Assembly (NCBI GenBank): GCA_009599575.1
Contig: VWND01000072.1
Span: forward strand, 186,001 to 250,000
DNA length: 64,000 nucleotides
Origin: Blumeriella jaapii
Taxonomy: Eukaryota > Ascomycota > Leotiomycetes > Helotiales > Drepanopezizaceae
Direction: 5' to 3'
Part shown: piece by piece, positions 23,890 to 35,229 of the stretch
How the letters are laid out: each line of letters starts with the position of its first letter
Numbering within the stretch: position 1 is the stretch's first letter
Translations under genes and position numbers: made by a program
The notes under the pieces: model-generated
What the model was told of the DNA's origin: nothing
What the model saw: only the letters and a program-made list of their open reading frames with translations
The model's database searches: none

Positions 23890-25361
23890 CCAAAGTGCTA
23901 AATGTTCAGCGATTGCTTTAAAACTAAATTCCGAATTAAACGGCCCGAGAAGGTCACGTTTGGCGTTGTAGCCGCAGCGGAGATGGTAATTAAAAGCGCG
24001 GTGATTCTTTGCTCGTATGCCGTCACGGCGTCTCCGCGTTTCTTTTTTCGGCCTGCGTTATTAAAGACCGGATTGTTGTTATTTAAAAAGATAAGAGCTT
24101 CAGTAATAAAAGTGACCGCGACCGAATAAGCCGCTTCTCCCAATCGCCGGACAGCTTCCAATTCCTTTTTGATTAGTCGTATCACCTTACTGTTTACGCG
24201 GCGAAGAGCCGCAAAACAGCGTAAATGATCCGCAGCGTATGGCCCATAGCAGTTCGCGCACTATAAGGCTGCTTTGCAATTAAAGCCAGTCGGGCCATCG
24301 TAGTTTTGTATTCGATTGCCACAGTAATTGCAACGAGCATATCGAATATAAGCTAATGGATTGCAAAAGCCTTAGCATTCAAAGTCGTAGCGAAATATAG
24401 CCGGTTTTTTATCGATAAGCTTGGCTTAGGCGCTGACTCCGAAAAAAGTAAAACTTTTAACTAGCTGTAAAAAAGAAATAATCCAAGTTTGCTTATCTAT
24501 AGCTGAATTCGCTCCGTATCGGGAAAAGCGCGTACTGATCGGCTTAATTCTGGTCTGGGTAAAAACCTCGTCTTTTATATATTCTAAGCAGTAGAAAACG
24601 TCGCCGAATAGCCCCGGAACCGTGGCTGGAACGTTCTGTACCGCGTAGTTGTACCATTTTTCCGGAGTGCGTACGGCGATGGCCCCGAATATTTTGCGAA
24701 GAACCTCGACGCTTTTTTAGATAGTAAGAAAGTCTCTGGTCTTCAGGTTAATTGGATGAAAGGTCCAGCCTGTTTTCGTAAGCGTCAGGTTTTTAATCGC
24801 GTTTTTCGTCAGGCCCGATATGAACTTCGCGATTTTTTATCTGAAAACGAAAATGTTAGGCCTGTTTAGCAAAATGCTTCCCGCCGACGTAATCAAAAAG
24901 CGATGGTTTTGTCGAACTTTTGCTAGCTAGTCTTCGGTAAACGAGTTTAAAAAAACGCGTAAGGTTCCGCTGATAGACGGACGCGTTTGTTATTATAGCT
25001 TTTTAGCGGTGATCGATCCTAATTTCTCGGAGTTTGTTAGGGTCTTTGGGACTCTCCGTAAAACTCGGTCTGCCTAAATAACTGATTTAGCAAAGGAAAA
25101 GGAAGGGTCGATGCTGCTTAGCGAGGCGGCGAAAAAAGTAATAAAAGCGCGGGTTTGCAAAAAAGGAATAAGGCTTTTTGCAAACTCTTCGGCGTATTGT
25201 CGCGCTTCGGGCTCTTTCTGCTGGTCCACGACGCTGTCGGCAGCGGTCGCGAACTATGCCCACACCTTGCGGCGTATCTAAGACTGTCGGTCTGCTTCGT
25301 CGAGCTGGCTAATAATAGCCGACGTTGCAATAATAGATATTCGCGCTCCGTATCCTAAAGC
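23890..25361 (-). pseudogene. LINE ORF1 relic with CCHC zinc knuckles
   Basis: Near 24.2-24.4 kb the minus strand shows a cysteine array: RYDFEC, then ARCNYCGNRIQ, TGFNCKAAL and CANCYGPYAADHLRC. This matches the triple knuckle of fungal LINE ORF1 proteins, and is followed by VNSKVIRLIKKELEAVRRLG. The 5' part of ORF1 or the leader continues beyond the copia insertion at 33580-33879, where a basic and Asp/His-rich stretch is read. Confidence 0.7.
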
Positions 25362-25366
25362 GAAAG

Positions 25367-25668
25367 TGTCGTGCATAGCTGAATAGTCGGTAGGAACCCT
25401 CACCGGAGGCTGGAACGGATGAATTGTATGCAGTAAGATGTTATTTGTATTGTTCTAAGTCTGACTGGCGAGCTCTTCGCAGAAGACGGAAGGTTCGGGC
25501 TCGCTTAGTTAGTCGCTCGGAAAAACTAGTCTCCGAGGAGGCTCGTTATCACGTGACTACGAGCTTTTCCGAGCTCCAGGAACATTTAATTACTGAAAGC
25601 GTACAGGAAGAATGAATCTGGAACAAAAGAAATGAAAGATAATAAAGGAATGTAAATATAGCGCAACA
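25367..25668 (-). repeat. Copia 3' LTR
   Basis: 302 bp. It differs from the other LTR at ten positions, all C/T on the + strand. Confidence 0.95.
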
Positions 25669-26053
25669 CACCTTCTAGTTGATTGCCAATCCGGTGATCA
25701 GCTACTCTCAAAGCGCGGGAAGGTCTTTTTGTCGTCCGAATGCGGCCGTAACGCGATATTGCAATATTTATGTGGCTTGTTTATATTCTTTGTCGTTGTG
25801 GAGCGTGAATGAGGCCAATTTAGCTCAAATGAGGGTTTCGTCGCTTTTGAAAACCTTAACTTTTTTATTTTCCCATCAGTCTTCTAATGGATTCAGGCTC
25901 CATTATCTTGATTAGAAACATCGATATGGCCTTTCTTATATCCAAAAGAGGTCGTCCGCGTGGCTCCACGCGACCAGTTGGCTCAGCTCCTCGGATTCCC
26001 AGTCTTCGGCGCTTGCGTAATCGAAGTTTGCAGAGTCCATTTTGCGCAATTAG

Positions 26054-27108
26054 TCGGCCTTTTCGGCCAATTCTTTTCTTTTTGACTCCTTCGAAAGGGG
26101 CGACCTTTTCGATGTTTCGTTTTTGGACGGTTTTCTCGGAGATCTATACTTGCTTGGCCTCGAGGATGCCGATGTGGCGCCTGGAGGTGGGGGAAACGCT
26201 GCTGGCGGTGGAGGAGCTACTGGCGGTGGTCTCGGTCCTGGTGGCACTTCCGGGGAGGGAGGGCAGAACACTGGCGCCTCTGGAGAGGGAGCGCCCGGGG
26301 GTCATCAGGGCGAAGGGACTGGAGGTGGGGATGACGACGATGGTCGTCCTTCAAAACGCGCTTGCATTGGGGCCAGGAAGCCTGCTATTCTTGGGCCTCT
26401 CAACCTTACTTCTTGTGTGACTTGTGTTGCTCGCGGAGCAATTGGAAACCTAGACTACGACTGCCTGTCGAACTTGGCTGGAGCTCGTTGCTGTCGGTGC
26501 CACGCAATCAGCACGTCGTGCATTCCGGCCGACGCGAACGTTTTGGCTGCGTGGTCTTTCGTTCTTAAAGCTCGGGTTGATAAGGTTATTGAAGCGGTCA
26601 GTTTTATCGAAAACTCTGTCGTTCCTGCTGATCGATTCCTAGGATATGACGGTCATTTTTTATCCTACGGTTAAGGCGGCTTTGAAGGTGCAAAGAAGTA
26701 AGCCTTTAAGTCGATCGTAACTCAGGAGCAAAACTAATAATCACAGAGCGTATCACTGACGCGAAGCTCGCCGCGGCTCGTGGGGTTCCTTAGCCTCCTG
26801 CTCCTCGAGTGGAGATTCCTACGCCTGCTCCACGTGCTGGCGGGATGGGGCCTGGCCACGACCCACCAGAGAATGCTCCCGTTCCTGGAGGTCCAGGAGG
26901 GAATCTCGCGGCGACCCTTCTGCCAAACGTCCCTGGTCCTCAGCCTGGTGGAGCTCCGCAAGGGGGAGGAAATGCTCCGGCTGCACAGCCGGCGGCAGCT
27001 GTTCCTGGAGGGCCTATCGGGGGGTTTATCCCAGGCCTGACTGTCGCGGAGCGTCGGGCGCGGGTTGTTGTTTTGGCGGGTCATATTTTTGACTTTTTGC
27101 AAGGCTGA
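26054..27108 (+). pseudogene. Antisense, two-intron, cysteine-rich gene inside copia
   Basis: On the strand opposite to copia, three coding segments in different frames are joined by two well-formed fungal introns. Exons are 26054..26596, 26643..26697, 26747..27108. Intron 1 is 46 bp (GTCAGT, branch CTGAT, TAG) and intron 2 is 49 bp (GTAAGC, branch CTAAT, CAG). Exon 1 starts acidic, then has a Gly-rich linker, a nuclear-type KR patch, and a cluster C-x2-C-x12-C-x8-CCxC-x6-C. Exon 3 is Pro/Gly/Ala-rich and ends PGLTVAERRARVVVLAGHIF before TGA. One TAG in exon 3 and two stops upstream of exon 1 (26051, 26018) look like CAG/CAA mutations. The initiation codon was not found. The cysteine spacing recalls small zinc-cluster proteins, but function is unknown. 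Its 3' end faces the pol 3' end about 130 bp away. Confidence 0.65.
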
Positions 27109-27239
27109 GCGGTCTGGTTTTGGGTTTCTGGGTTTGCGGAAGGTTCGGATTTCCTTTGCTTGGAGGGTGGTTTTTGCTGTGTTTTAAGTTTTAATGAAAG
27201 TTTGTTTAAATGAGTGTACGCCTGCAAAGTGCAAGCTTT

Positions 27240-30200
27240 TCAGCTCGATTGGTCGAGCTTCTCGATAAGGCTCCGAGAATCCCGTAGGTTGAGAAGTTTG
27301 ACGAAACTCTCGTGCTTTTGTCGGGTCAGATTCTTGGTGAGACCGTTTGCGTGTATCTTATTTGTTGGGAGGTATGTGATTTTGAACTTTCCATTTTGGT
27401 ACTCCTGGCGAATCCACATATTGCTTATGTCGACGTGGCGGAGCTTCGTGGAGATTCTCTCTTTGTCCTTTACGATCAGTCTGATCGTTTGCTGGTTGTC
27501 GCAATATACGTTCCATTTAGGAACAACGTCGAGTCGAAGCTTTTTGAAAAAACGTTGGAGTGCTATTATCTCTTTTACGGTCGCTACACAAGCAAGTAGC
27601 TCCGCTTCAGTGGAAGAAGTGGTGATTGTGTCTTGTCGTACAGCCTTTCACAAAATGGCATTTCCGAAAAGAAAGAAGATATACCTCTGAGAGGATTTCC
27701 GAGTTTCTGGGTCGTCGGCGAAAGAGGCGTCGGTGGAGACTATTAATTGGTTTTCTCGCTCCTTCCGATTGTAGACGATCCTTAGGAACCTCGTTTTATA
27801 GAGATATCGAAGCGTTCAATTGGCTGCCTCGAGATGTTGGAGACTTGGGTTGGTAAGAAAGTAAGAAAGCTGAGAGGCTGCGAAGGCCACGTCGGGTCGA
27901 AGCATGATGGCCGTGTACAAAATTGAACCGACCTTTTCTTGATACTTTTTGATCTGCGGAGGCGTGGCTACGCCTGGGTTTTTAATAAATTCGCAGGTTG
28001 GGAGAGGCGTGCTTGGAAAGCGCCTTTTGCATGCACCAAACTTCGTAGCGATCTTCTCGATATACGAGTCGTGGAGCAGGGAGACTTTCTTTTTTTGTTT
28101 GTTTCGTAGGATACGGACTCCGAGAAAGTAGTTCAGATTTCCCATGCTTGTAAGCTCGTAGGCCTTTTTCAGACCGAGAATGATTTCGTCGGCTTTTGAC
28201 GAGTGGGAGGCGTGGTATAAAACTTGAATATCGTCGACGTAGAACGCCACGTATACGCTCCGCATCTCGTTGGCGAATATACAAGGCTCTTCGCCCATTG
28301 GTTCGAGCTTTAGCTTTCTCAAAGTGTTGGCAAATTCGCCGTATCATAAAGCTGGAGAGTTTCTCAACTTATATAAAGCTCGGTTAGCTGTACCATTATA
28401 CCTGGTTGTTTGAATCCATCAGGCAGATGGCACGTAATTGGCTCACTCTTGGAGTTTCGTTTTGCATTAACGAAAGCATTGACCATATCGAATTGCTTGA
28501 TTTCCAGGTCGAAATGGGCCGCCAGCGCTATAACCGTTCGGAAAGAACGGGCTGCGAGTGTAGCTGCGTATGTAGAAAAGATTGAAGCTTCGTTTTGGAG
28601 GTCTTTCCTCACGACTAGTTTCGATCTGCACCGCTGCAATTCGCCTGAGCTGTTCGTTTTGTATGTGAAGACTTATTTGAGTGGAATGGGCTTTATGGTT
28701 TCATCCTTTTTGACAATTCTCCAGCATTTTCTGGTTTTCAAGTTCTTGATCTCGGTCTTTGCTTTCTTTCTGAACTGCTTTTCCATCTGGTGGTTTTTCA
28801 ACTCGTTCCAGTTTCTTGGAGCCTTCGGAAGGTTGTCCCGATGTTGTTTTTGGTCGGAAGGTTGAATGTTCTTTACCGACTCTTCTCCCATCGAAGCCGC
28901 TACTACTGCGTGGATAGCCTGGAGGTCTTTTCCATCCATCTGAATCGGCTCGTTTGTCCAAAACGTGTAGACGAATTCGTCGATCTGTTGTTTGGTGGAT
29001 AGAGCCACTGGTTGAAAGATTTCGCATACCGTGGCGTACACTTTCGGTCTATCCGGCCAGTGTAAAGTGGAGTCTGTACGATTTCGTTTGGCAGTCTTTG
29101 GAATCAGCTGTTTTTTATCGCTTATCGGAAACTTCGATTTGTTCCTTTTACTTCTTCTGAATGGTGCCTCCTTCTCAGTAGTCAGCCTTGGAGGAGCTTC
29201 CAAGAGCAATCGTTTAGGTGGCTGCTCTATTTTAAGTCGATTTGGCGTCTGATTTGCCGGGCGATGGCTTTTAATTATGACTTGAGGGGTTGAATTGCGC
29301 GCTCTCTCGTATAGGGCCATTTCTATGCCCGCGCCGGAAGACTTCCTGGAGCTTTGCTCTGTTTTATCCTGTTCTGCAGTAATGAGCTTTGCTAGTTTGT
29401 TACTCTTTCTTGGACCTCCATGATCTTTTGACGCTTTTATCGCGTCGGTCAGAGTGTTTCGGATGTGCTTTGCATATTCCCGATTGATAATTAGTCCTGA
29501 AGATTGAGACTGGTCGGTAGTAGCTTTGTCGAGAGGGCTTTTATAGGGGACTATCATTCCCGAGCTCTGGACGTTTGAATCGATCGTAGAGGGAGGCTCG
29601 ATCACTTCGACCTCTATTGGGTCTTCCACTCCCGAGGATTTGGCTTTATTCTTTGGGATGTTTAAATCCATTGGTATTGAAGTGTCCTTCTTCTCCACCG
29701 TAGGCCTTGGAGGTCCACCAAAGGGGCCTGAAATCGGTCCTGGTCCTGATGGTGGCTCCGGTGGAGAGGGACTTTTATTTCCTTTTGTAGAGTCTGGAGG
29801 TTGCTCGTTTTGTGATAGTGGCTTTTTCTTTGTATCATTTCCCTTTTAGCACACCGAGTTTTGCTGGTCTGCGCCGCCACTGAGACCGCTCGCTAGTGTT
29901 TGATACTCAGCGTCCTGAGCTCTTTCGTCCTCCGCGTTTTCGATAAACTCCACGGTCTCCTGAAGCTCTAGTCTAGTCATGGGACTTGGACTTTTACGCT
30001 CCGAGGAGTAGAACTTGGACTCGTCAAACACTACGTTTCGGCTCGTAATCATACGCATCAGCTGGGGCATCCAGATTTTGTAAATGTTGGAGGCGCTATA
30101 TCTAATCAAATATCCGATGTGTTCTTTCGGGAGGACTTTAAATTCTCTTTTGTGTCTTGTGGCCTTCTGATCCTTTATTATTGGGTACGCACGAGCTTCG

Positions 30201-32990
30201 TACGCATAAACTTTGCTTCAGTTTGGTCTGAGGTCGGCCGTACGCGCTTTCACAATGGCAGGGTCGTAGTACCGGAAATATTGCCTGAACCAGCTGTGCA
30301 GAACTTCATTTGGAGACTTGAATTGTTTTCTCGCAAGCGGCGACATATTGTACAAATGCGCTGCTGCTTTTATCGTTTCGGGCCAAAGGGAGGTTGGAAG
30401 TCCCGCTTTAATTCTTATTTTTATCGAACGCTTAATTATTTTCCTTTCTGCTCGTTCGATCGAGCCGTTTGGCTGGTGCACGTAGGGTGGAGTTAACTTC
30501 AGATCGATACTCTCGCGCTCCGCCCATCTTTGGTACTTCGAAGTGGTGTTTTCTTGTTTTGGAATTACCGACGACTCGTTATCTTGTCGAATTTTGCAAA
30601 TGGAAAGGTTGTATTGGCGTTTTACCCATGCGTCGAACGTCTGGAGACGGTTCAGAACGACCTTTATACTTCTCGTCTTGGTGGCGGAGGTCCAAATCTT
30701 TCCACTGTATTCGTCCTTTATCAGGAACATCTACGTCGAGCCGTTGTAGGCTTTTCTACGACTTTTGGGATAGTCGTAAAAGTCTCAGCCGATGCGAAAG
30801 AAAGGCTTGGGAGACTTGTTTTCTGATGTTGCTCTTGAAATCACCTGCTTTGAATGCGTGACAGCATACTTTTCGCACTCCATTCTGGTTGAGCCTTTGA
30901 TTTTTATTCCACGAGTGTTTTCGATCAGCTTTTCGAGCGCGTCTTTACTCAAATGGCCCGAACGAAGGTGCCATAAGCGCGCATCGTTATCTATCGTACG
31001 TAAACACGCTGCTTTTCTTGAACTTATGGCGCGTACGACGTTTCGGGGTTGTATAAATCATCAGGCCGGGCGAATCACGTTTCAAAGAGTTTAAATTGTT
31101 ACGTGGGGAGTGCGAACAAGAAGAGCAGTTGACTTTGATGTATTTAAACACACAGAGATCGGCGATCGTTTGATACTGACGTTTTAAAATGGAGCTTTCA
31201 GGGCTCTCAGAACGAAGAGTATTGTCCGACCCTTGGAACCAGTAACTCTTTTTAGCCAAAAGACTAGCGGAAATGATGTTGGTGGTGAAGTCTGGAACGA
31301 ACGCTACGTTGTTGAGAATCATATCCCAGGGCTTCTTATTCTTTTTGCGAAGGGCCTCTTTTATCAGACGACTTTCTTTCCCGACGATTGGAAGACTCTG
31401 TGTGCCTGCATGAACGCTGTTGGTGGGGTTATCAACTTTTTTGTAGGATCCTTCGATGAAAAGGTCTTTATCGTTCACTAAATGGGTTTCAGAGCAGTTG
31501 TCAAGGAGGGTACTTTTGTTCAGAGGGTGACACTGACCAGGCTTTAGAGCCAGAACGTTGATTCCGAAGTGCTCTTTGATCGCATCAGGGCAAGGAAGAC
31601 AGAAAGTTGCGGTAGAGGATTTCTTTTGGTCGTTCTTGGAGGTTGACTTTGGAGTCTGTTTTGGTTTGGTTGTTGGGACTCCAAGGATTTTGTTGATTGC
31701 GACCATTTGGATACTCTTTTTATTCAGAGCTTTCAAGGCCTTTTTGTGATTGGAGGACAGCTTTTTTCGCATTTCAGCGATCTTCTGCTTATCTGGGGGG
31801 TTGGGGAGAGTTTTTTCTTTACGACGACCATTTATTGCGTACAAGAGCTTTTTACAATCGGTTGGGGGATAGAAATGGCGCTTTTTGGGAGTGTCGCATG
31901 GGCAGTTATACTCCTTTCCTCCTTTCTTCTTGCTTTTTCCTTCTCTTTCTTTACGACCTTTCGAAGTATCGTTGTTTTCAGAATCGAGAAGGGAAGTGGC
32001 GAAAACTCCGACCTTTCGGCCTGAATTGTCGAATCCTCGGTTGTTCTTAAGGGAAGAGACTATAAAGTTCAGTTCGATTGGAGTCTTTTTTATAGGGAGG
32101 CCGGCAAGTTCGTTTTTCAGATACTTAGCTTTTTTGCCGTTCGCCCACTGTGGATTGATGTGTGCGGCGATTGCGTCGAGAAAATCGGTGGCAGCGTGGC
32201 GGCCATCCATATCAGAAATCTTGTACTCGACAGCTGCTTTGTAAGCGGTCTGCTATTTCTTCATCCATTCGGTGATATTCACTCTTCCGCTGTACGCTTT
32301 GCGGAGAGTGTTCCTGTAGTTAGATTTGACGGAGCTAATCACGGAAGAGTGTGCAGGGGCAATATCTTTCTTCAGAATACGAACGAGGGCCTGGAGTGAT
32401 CTTTGCTTTCTTTTATGGTGTGGATTCTTGACCTTACGCACACTTTCATCCATCAAAGAATCTCTCTGCAGGTCAGTGTGGAGAGTGGCGTACGCTTTCT
32501 TATTATTGGTAGCGTTGATCTCCGATTGAGCAATTGCAGAGTTTATCAAACTGGTTTCCACAGTTGAAAAGACCCAGTCGAGCAACTTTTGGTAGGCAGT
32601 AACGTACTTCTGCCACTTTTTGAGCTCCTTTGAATGATTCTTGGAGAGGTGATCGATCTCATTTTTCAAGTCGTCGAAGGTCAGATTGGCTGGTCGAGGC
32701 CTGTCGGAGGGGTTATCAGTCGTAACGGCGGCCTTTTCTGCTTCGGTCATGCCGTTGTATTCGGCGCACTCTCGATCGTAGTCTGCTTGGCGCTCTTTGT
32801 TCCTCTGATCGATGAATTGGTAAGGAGACTGTTTTTGTGGTCGTTCATCAATAAGAGAGCGAAGTGGAAGGTCAGGATCGGTGTAATCGAGGGGAAGAAT
32901 CCCTGATCGGTGAAATTTGTACGCTCCCAACCAGGAGATTTACGATTTTGGGTCGTGAAGGAAAACCTTTTTTTTCGTGGGGGCCGACAT
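27240..32990 (-). pseudogene. Copia gag-pol, interrupted by RIP-type stops
   Basis: The ATG at 32990 opens MSAPTKKKVFLHDPKS and meets a TAA within 20 codons; a TAG follows near 32255. Reading otherwise continues in long segments. After gag come a degraded protease-like LLDNCSETHLVND, the gag-pre-integrase motif LWHLRSGHLSKDALEK (about 30.95 kb) and the integrase core (30.2-30.7 kb). A linker rich in Ser/Lys (28.7-29.7 kb) leads to the reverse transcriptase with FYVDDIQVLYH (catalytic Asp pair intact, about 28.23 kb) and NLNYFLGVRIL, then RNase H to about 27.24 kb. The polyprotein would have been one frame before mutation. Confidence 0.88.
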
Positions 32991-33261
32991 GTTGTTTTCG
33001 TTGTGGAGGGTCGATTGACTGGGTTGAAAAGAGTAGAAAGATGAGAATGAGATTTGTAGGTTGAGGAGATCGAAGAATTGGTGTTTCTCGCACTCTCAAT
33101 GGCCTTTTATCGATTCGTGGCTTTTTGCCAAGTGAGGAAAACTCTGCAAAGTATAACCTCCCACGAATATCTTTTGACAATTCGAATGGATTGACCGGTG
33201 AGGGTTCCTAACGAGTCTTCTAGCGTATGCATTGCAGAAAGAAGCTTATTGATTGGCTCCG

Positions 33262-33272
33262 GGGCTTATAAC
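33262..33272 (-). other. Putative primer-binding site for half-tRNA-iMet
   Basis: The minus strand directly after the 5' LTR reads GTTATAAGCCC. No TGG start typical of 3'-end priming is present. With one G-to-A change it would match GTTATGAGCCC, complementary to the anticodon-stem region of initiator tRNA-Met, as used by the Drosophila copia element. This is inferred from memory of the tRNA sequence. Confidence 0.5.
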
Positions 33273-33574
33273 TGTCGTGCATAGCTGAATAGTCGGTAGG
33301 AATCCTCACCGGAGGCTGGAACGGATGAATTGTATGCAGTAAGATGTTACTTGTATTGTTTTAAGTCTGACTGGCGAGCTCTCCGCAGAAGACGGAAGGT
33401 TCGGGCTCGCTTAGTCAGTCGCTCGGAAAAACTAGTTTCCGAGGAGGCTCGTTATTACGTGACTACGAGCCTTTCCGAGCTCCAGGAACATCTAACTACT
33501 GAAAGCGTACAGGAAGAATGAATCTGGAACAAAAGAAATGAAAGATAATAAAGGAATGTAAATATAGCGCAACA
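33273..33574 (-). repeat. Copia 5' LTR
   Basis: 302 bp, flanked outside by GAAAG. Just inside it (33262-33272) lies the putative primer-binding site. Confidence 0.95.
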
Positions 33575-33579
33575 GAAAG

Positions 33580-33879
33580 GAAAGGAGCGAATGCTAAGGA
33601 CATTCGCCTGCTTCCTTCTCTTGGAATGCAGGTTCTGTTGGGACGGTGAGGTTGCGTCCATAAAGCGAGTATATAACTCGTCGTGGTCGTAATCGTGATC
33701 GTGGTCGTCGGACGACCGAAAAGGAATGGAAGAAATCATTTCGCGAGCTGCACGGCGAACGCGACGAGCTTTCGAGCTGATTCCTCGAGATTCGGAAAAA
33801 GACGAATCTCCCGAATCGAATGCAATGAATTTAATAATTGTTGCGAACAAAAAGTAGAATCCGTATATATTATAAAGGA
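33580..33879 (-). pseudogene. LINE 5' portion, separated by the copia insertion
   Basis: GC-intermediate sequence between the copia's right duplication and the LINE's right duplication. The minus strand reads a basic region and an Asp/His run (SSDDHDHDYDHDELYTRFMD). It contains a perfect 7-bp foldback GCGAATG/CATTCGC at about 33586-33606, the same stem word as in the gypsy hairpins. Confidence 0.6.
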
Positions 33880-33896
33880 TAAACAAATCGTCGATA
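33880..33896. repeat. LINE target-site duplication, right copy
   Basis: Identical to 19336-19352. Joining the gypsy flanks through one copy restores a single integrase frame. Confidence 0.9.
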
Positions 33897-33967
33897 ACGA
33901 ATACGAAGCACGTATATTCGCGATCGGTGATCGGTACGCGTATAACGTCGAAATTGACTTTTTCTTA
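33897..33967 (-). pseudogene. Gypsy integrase relic, upstream part (split by LINE)
   Basis: The minus strand reads VNFDVIRVPITDREYTCFVF, the start of the integrase catalytic core. It breaks at the LINE target-site duplication (33880-33896). The other half begins at 19352 in the same reading frame once one duplication copy and the LINE are removed. Confidence 0.75.
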
Positions 33968-34421
33968 GATTTTAAAAAACTACGTCGAATATAATAAGTT
34001 TTTTTTTCGGCCAGGCTTTCGTTTTTAATAAAAAATACAGCTTTTAACGAAAGCTTTGCAATTTTCGAAGCATTTTTTCTATTAAAAATCGTTTTTGATT
34101 CGGTAATAAATAGCTTCAGCTTTTTTATAAAACACTTTTTCGTAAGCTTTTTTTTTTAATTTAAAACTTATCAGTTTTGTTATTTATTATTAATCGTTTT
34201 TAATATATATTATTTTTTATTTTATACAGTTTTTTATCGGCTAAAATATAATCGAAAGCTTGGTTTTTAAATAATTTAAACTAATAATTTAATACGTTAA
34301 ATAGTTTAAACAAAATAGTTAAATAATATGCGATTAAATAAAATTTTTTAATTTCGTAATTATCGATTAAAAGTTTATTTTCGTCGTTAATCGATTTATT
34401 CCGATCGTTTTCGATTAAATT

Positions 34422-34456
34422 CATTCGCGGTGCCAGCCGAAATAATAACGCGAATG
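34422..34456. repeat. 35-bp hairpin repeat, copy 1
   Basis: CATTCGCG...CGCGAATG stem of 8 bp with a 19-nt loop containing GTGCCAGCCGAAATA. It is GC-richer than its surroundings and lies within the gypsy pol relic. Confidence 0.75.
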
Positions 34457-34485
34457 CTTTTTCGGCCCGAAAATTAATATTTTTT

Positions 34486-34519
34486 ATTCGCGGTGCCAGC
34501 CGAAATAGCAACGCGAATG
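34486..34519. repeat. Hairpin repeat, copy 2
   Basis: Same loop sequence as copy 1 (GTGCCAGCCGAAATA) and the same stem, with the outermost pair changed. It starts 64 bp after copy 1 starts. Confidence 0.75.
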
Positions 34520-35229
34520 GTTTTGGCTTTATAAAACCTAAAGCGCAAATAACGAAGCAGCCGATTTCGTCAGCGATTTATTCGTCGATATTTTATTCGC
34601 TTTATTTAGCGAAGTTAAACGGATAAAAGCGTTTTCGTTTGAAAAAGCCGTTTGCCGCTATATTAATCGTTTAATATATTTAATTTCGAAGTTTATAAAT
34701 CGCATTTAAGCTATTTAATTAATAACGAGCGCTTTTGGTAAATTATTAGCTTTTTCGTTTAATTAATCGATAAAAACTTTTACGTTTGTTTTTAAAATAA
34801 AATATACGCCGTATAGTTCGCTTTTTATTTTTTTTATTGCTTTAAAAGCGCTTCGATATTTTCGTTTAATAATATCGTAGCGTATTTTTGCAAAAAATTA
34901 TAGGCCGTTTTCGAATCGTAAAAAATATTGTTTTTTGTTTTTATCGATTTATTGCAATACAGCTTTTTAATCGAAAATATTAGCGTCGATAATTAAAATG
35001 ATTTTTTTTGCGTTTGGGCTGTAATCGATCCGTATAAACGATAAAGCCGATAAAAAATCGTTTTTAAAAACTTTTATAGTTTTGCTCTGCTTTTTTTCTT
35101 AAACGAAATCGATTTTTTTTTTTATCGTAGCGTAAATAGATACAGCTTTTTAAAAAAAGTTTTTAATTTAATTGCGATAATAAATCACAACGTTAATAAA
35201 AGCTTTGGCTTCGGTGATATTTTTACACT

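Larger units (their letters stand above)
25367..33574 (-). mobile_element. Ty1/copia retrotransposon, 8208 bp, with antisense gene
   Basis: Two 302-bp LTRs (25367..25668, 33273..33574) are flanked by the 5-bp duplication GAAAG (25362-25366, 33575-33579). The minus-strand order is gag, gag-pre-integrase, integrase, reverse transcriptase, RNase H, the Ty1/copia order. LTRs begin TG and end CA. A few nonsense changes interrupt gag-pol, so this copy is defective, but it is near-normal in GC content and the youngest element in the block. About 1.5 kb between RNase H and the 3' LTR is not copia coding and carries an opposite-strand gene. Confidence 0.93.
19353..33879 (-). mobile_element. Tad-like LINE, interrupted by copia
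   Basis: A non-LTR retrotransposon on the minus strand. The 3' end carries a (TAC)n tail at 19353-19377. A 17-bp duplication, taaacaaatcgtcgata, lies at 19336-19352 and 33880-33896. Without the copia and one GAAAG it is about 6314 bp. It has a zinc-knuckle ORF1, then ORF2 with AP-type endonuclease, reverse transcriptase and a terminal RNase H, the layout of the fungal Tad1 clade. It is GC-intermediate with many stops and frameshifts, so it is inactive, but less degraded than the gypsy around it. Confidence 0.88.

Noticed and set aside
28673..29252. Plus-strand frames opposite the copia linker and RT
   Set aside because: Shadows of the minus-strand polyprotein; unlike the 26-27 kb antisense gene, they show no intron structure or composition of their own.
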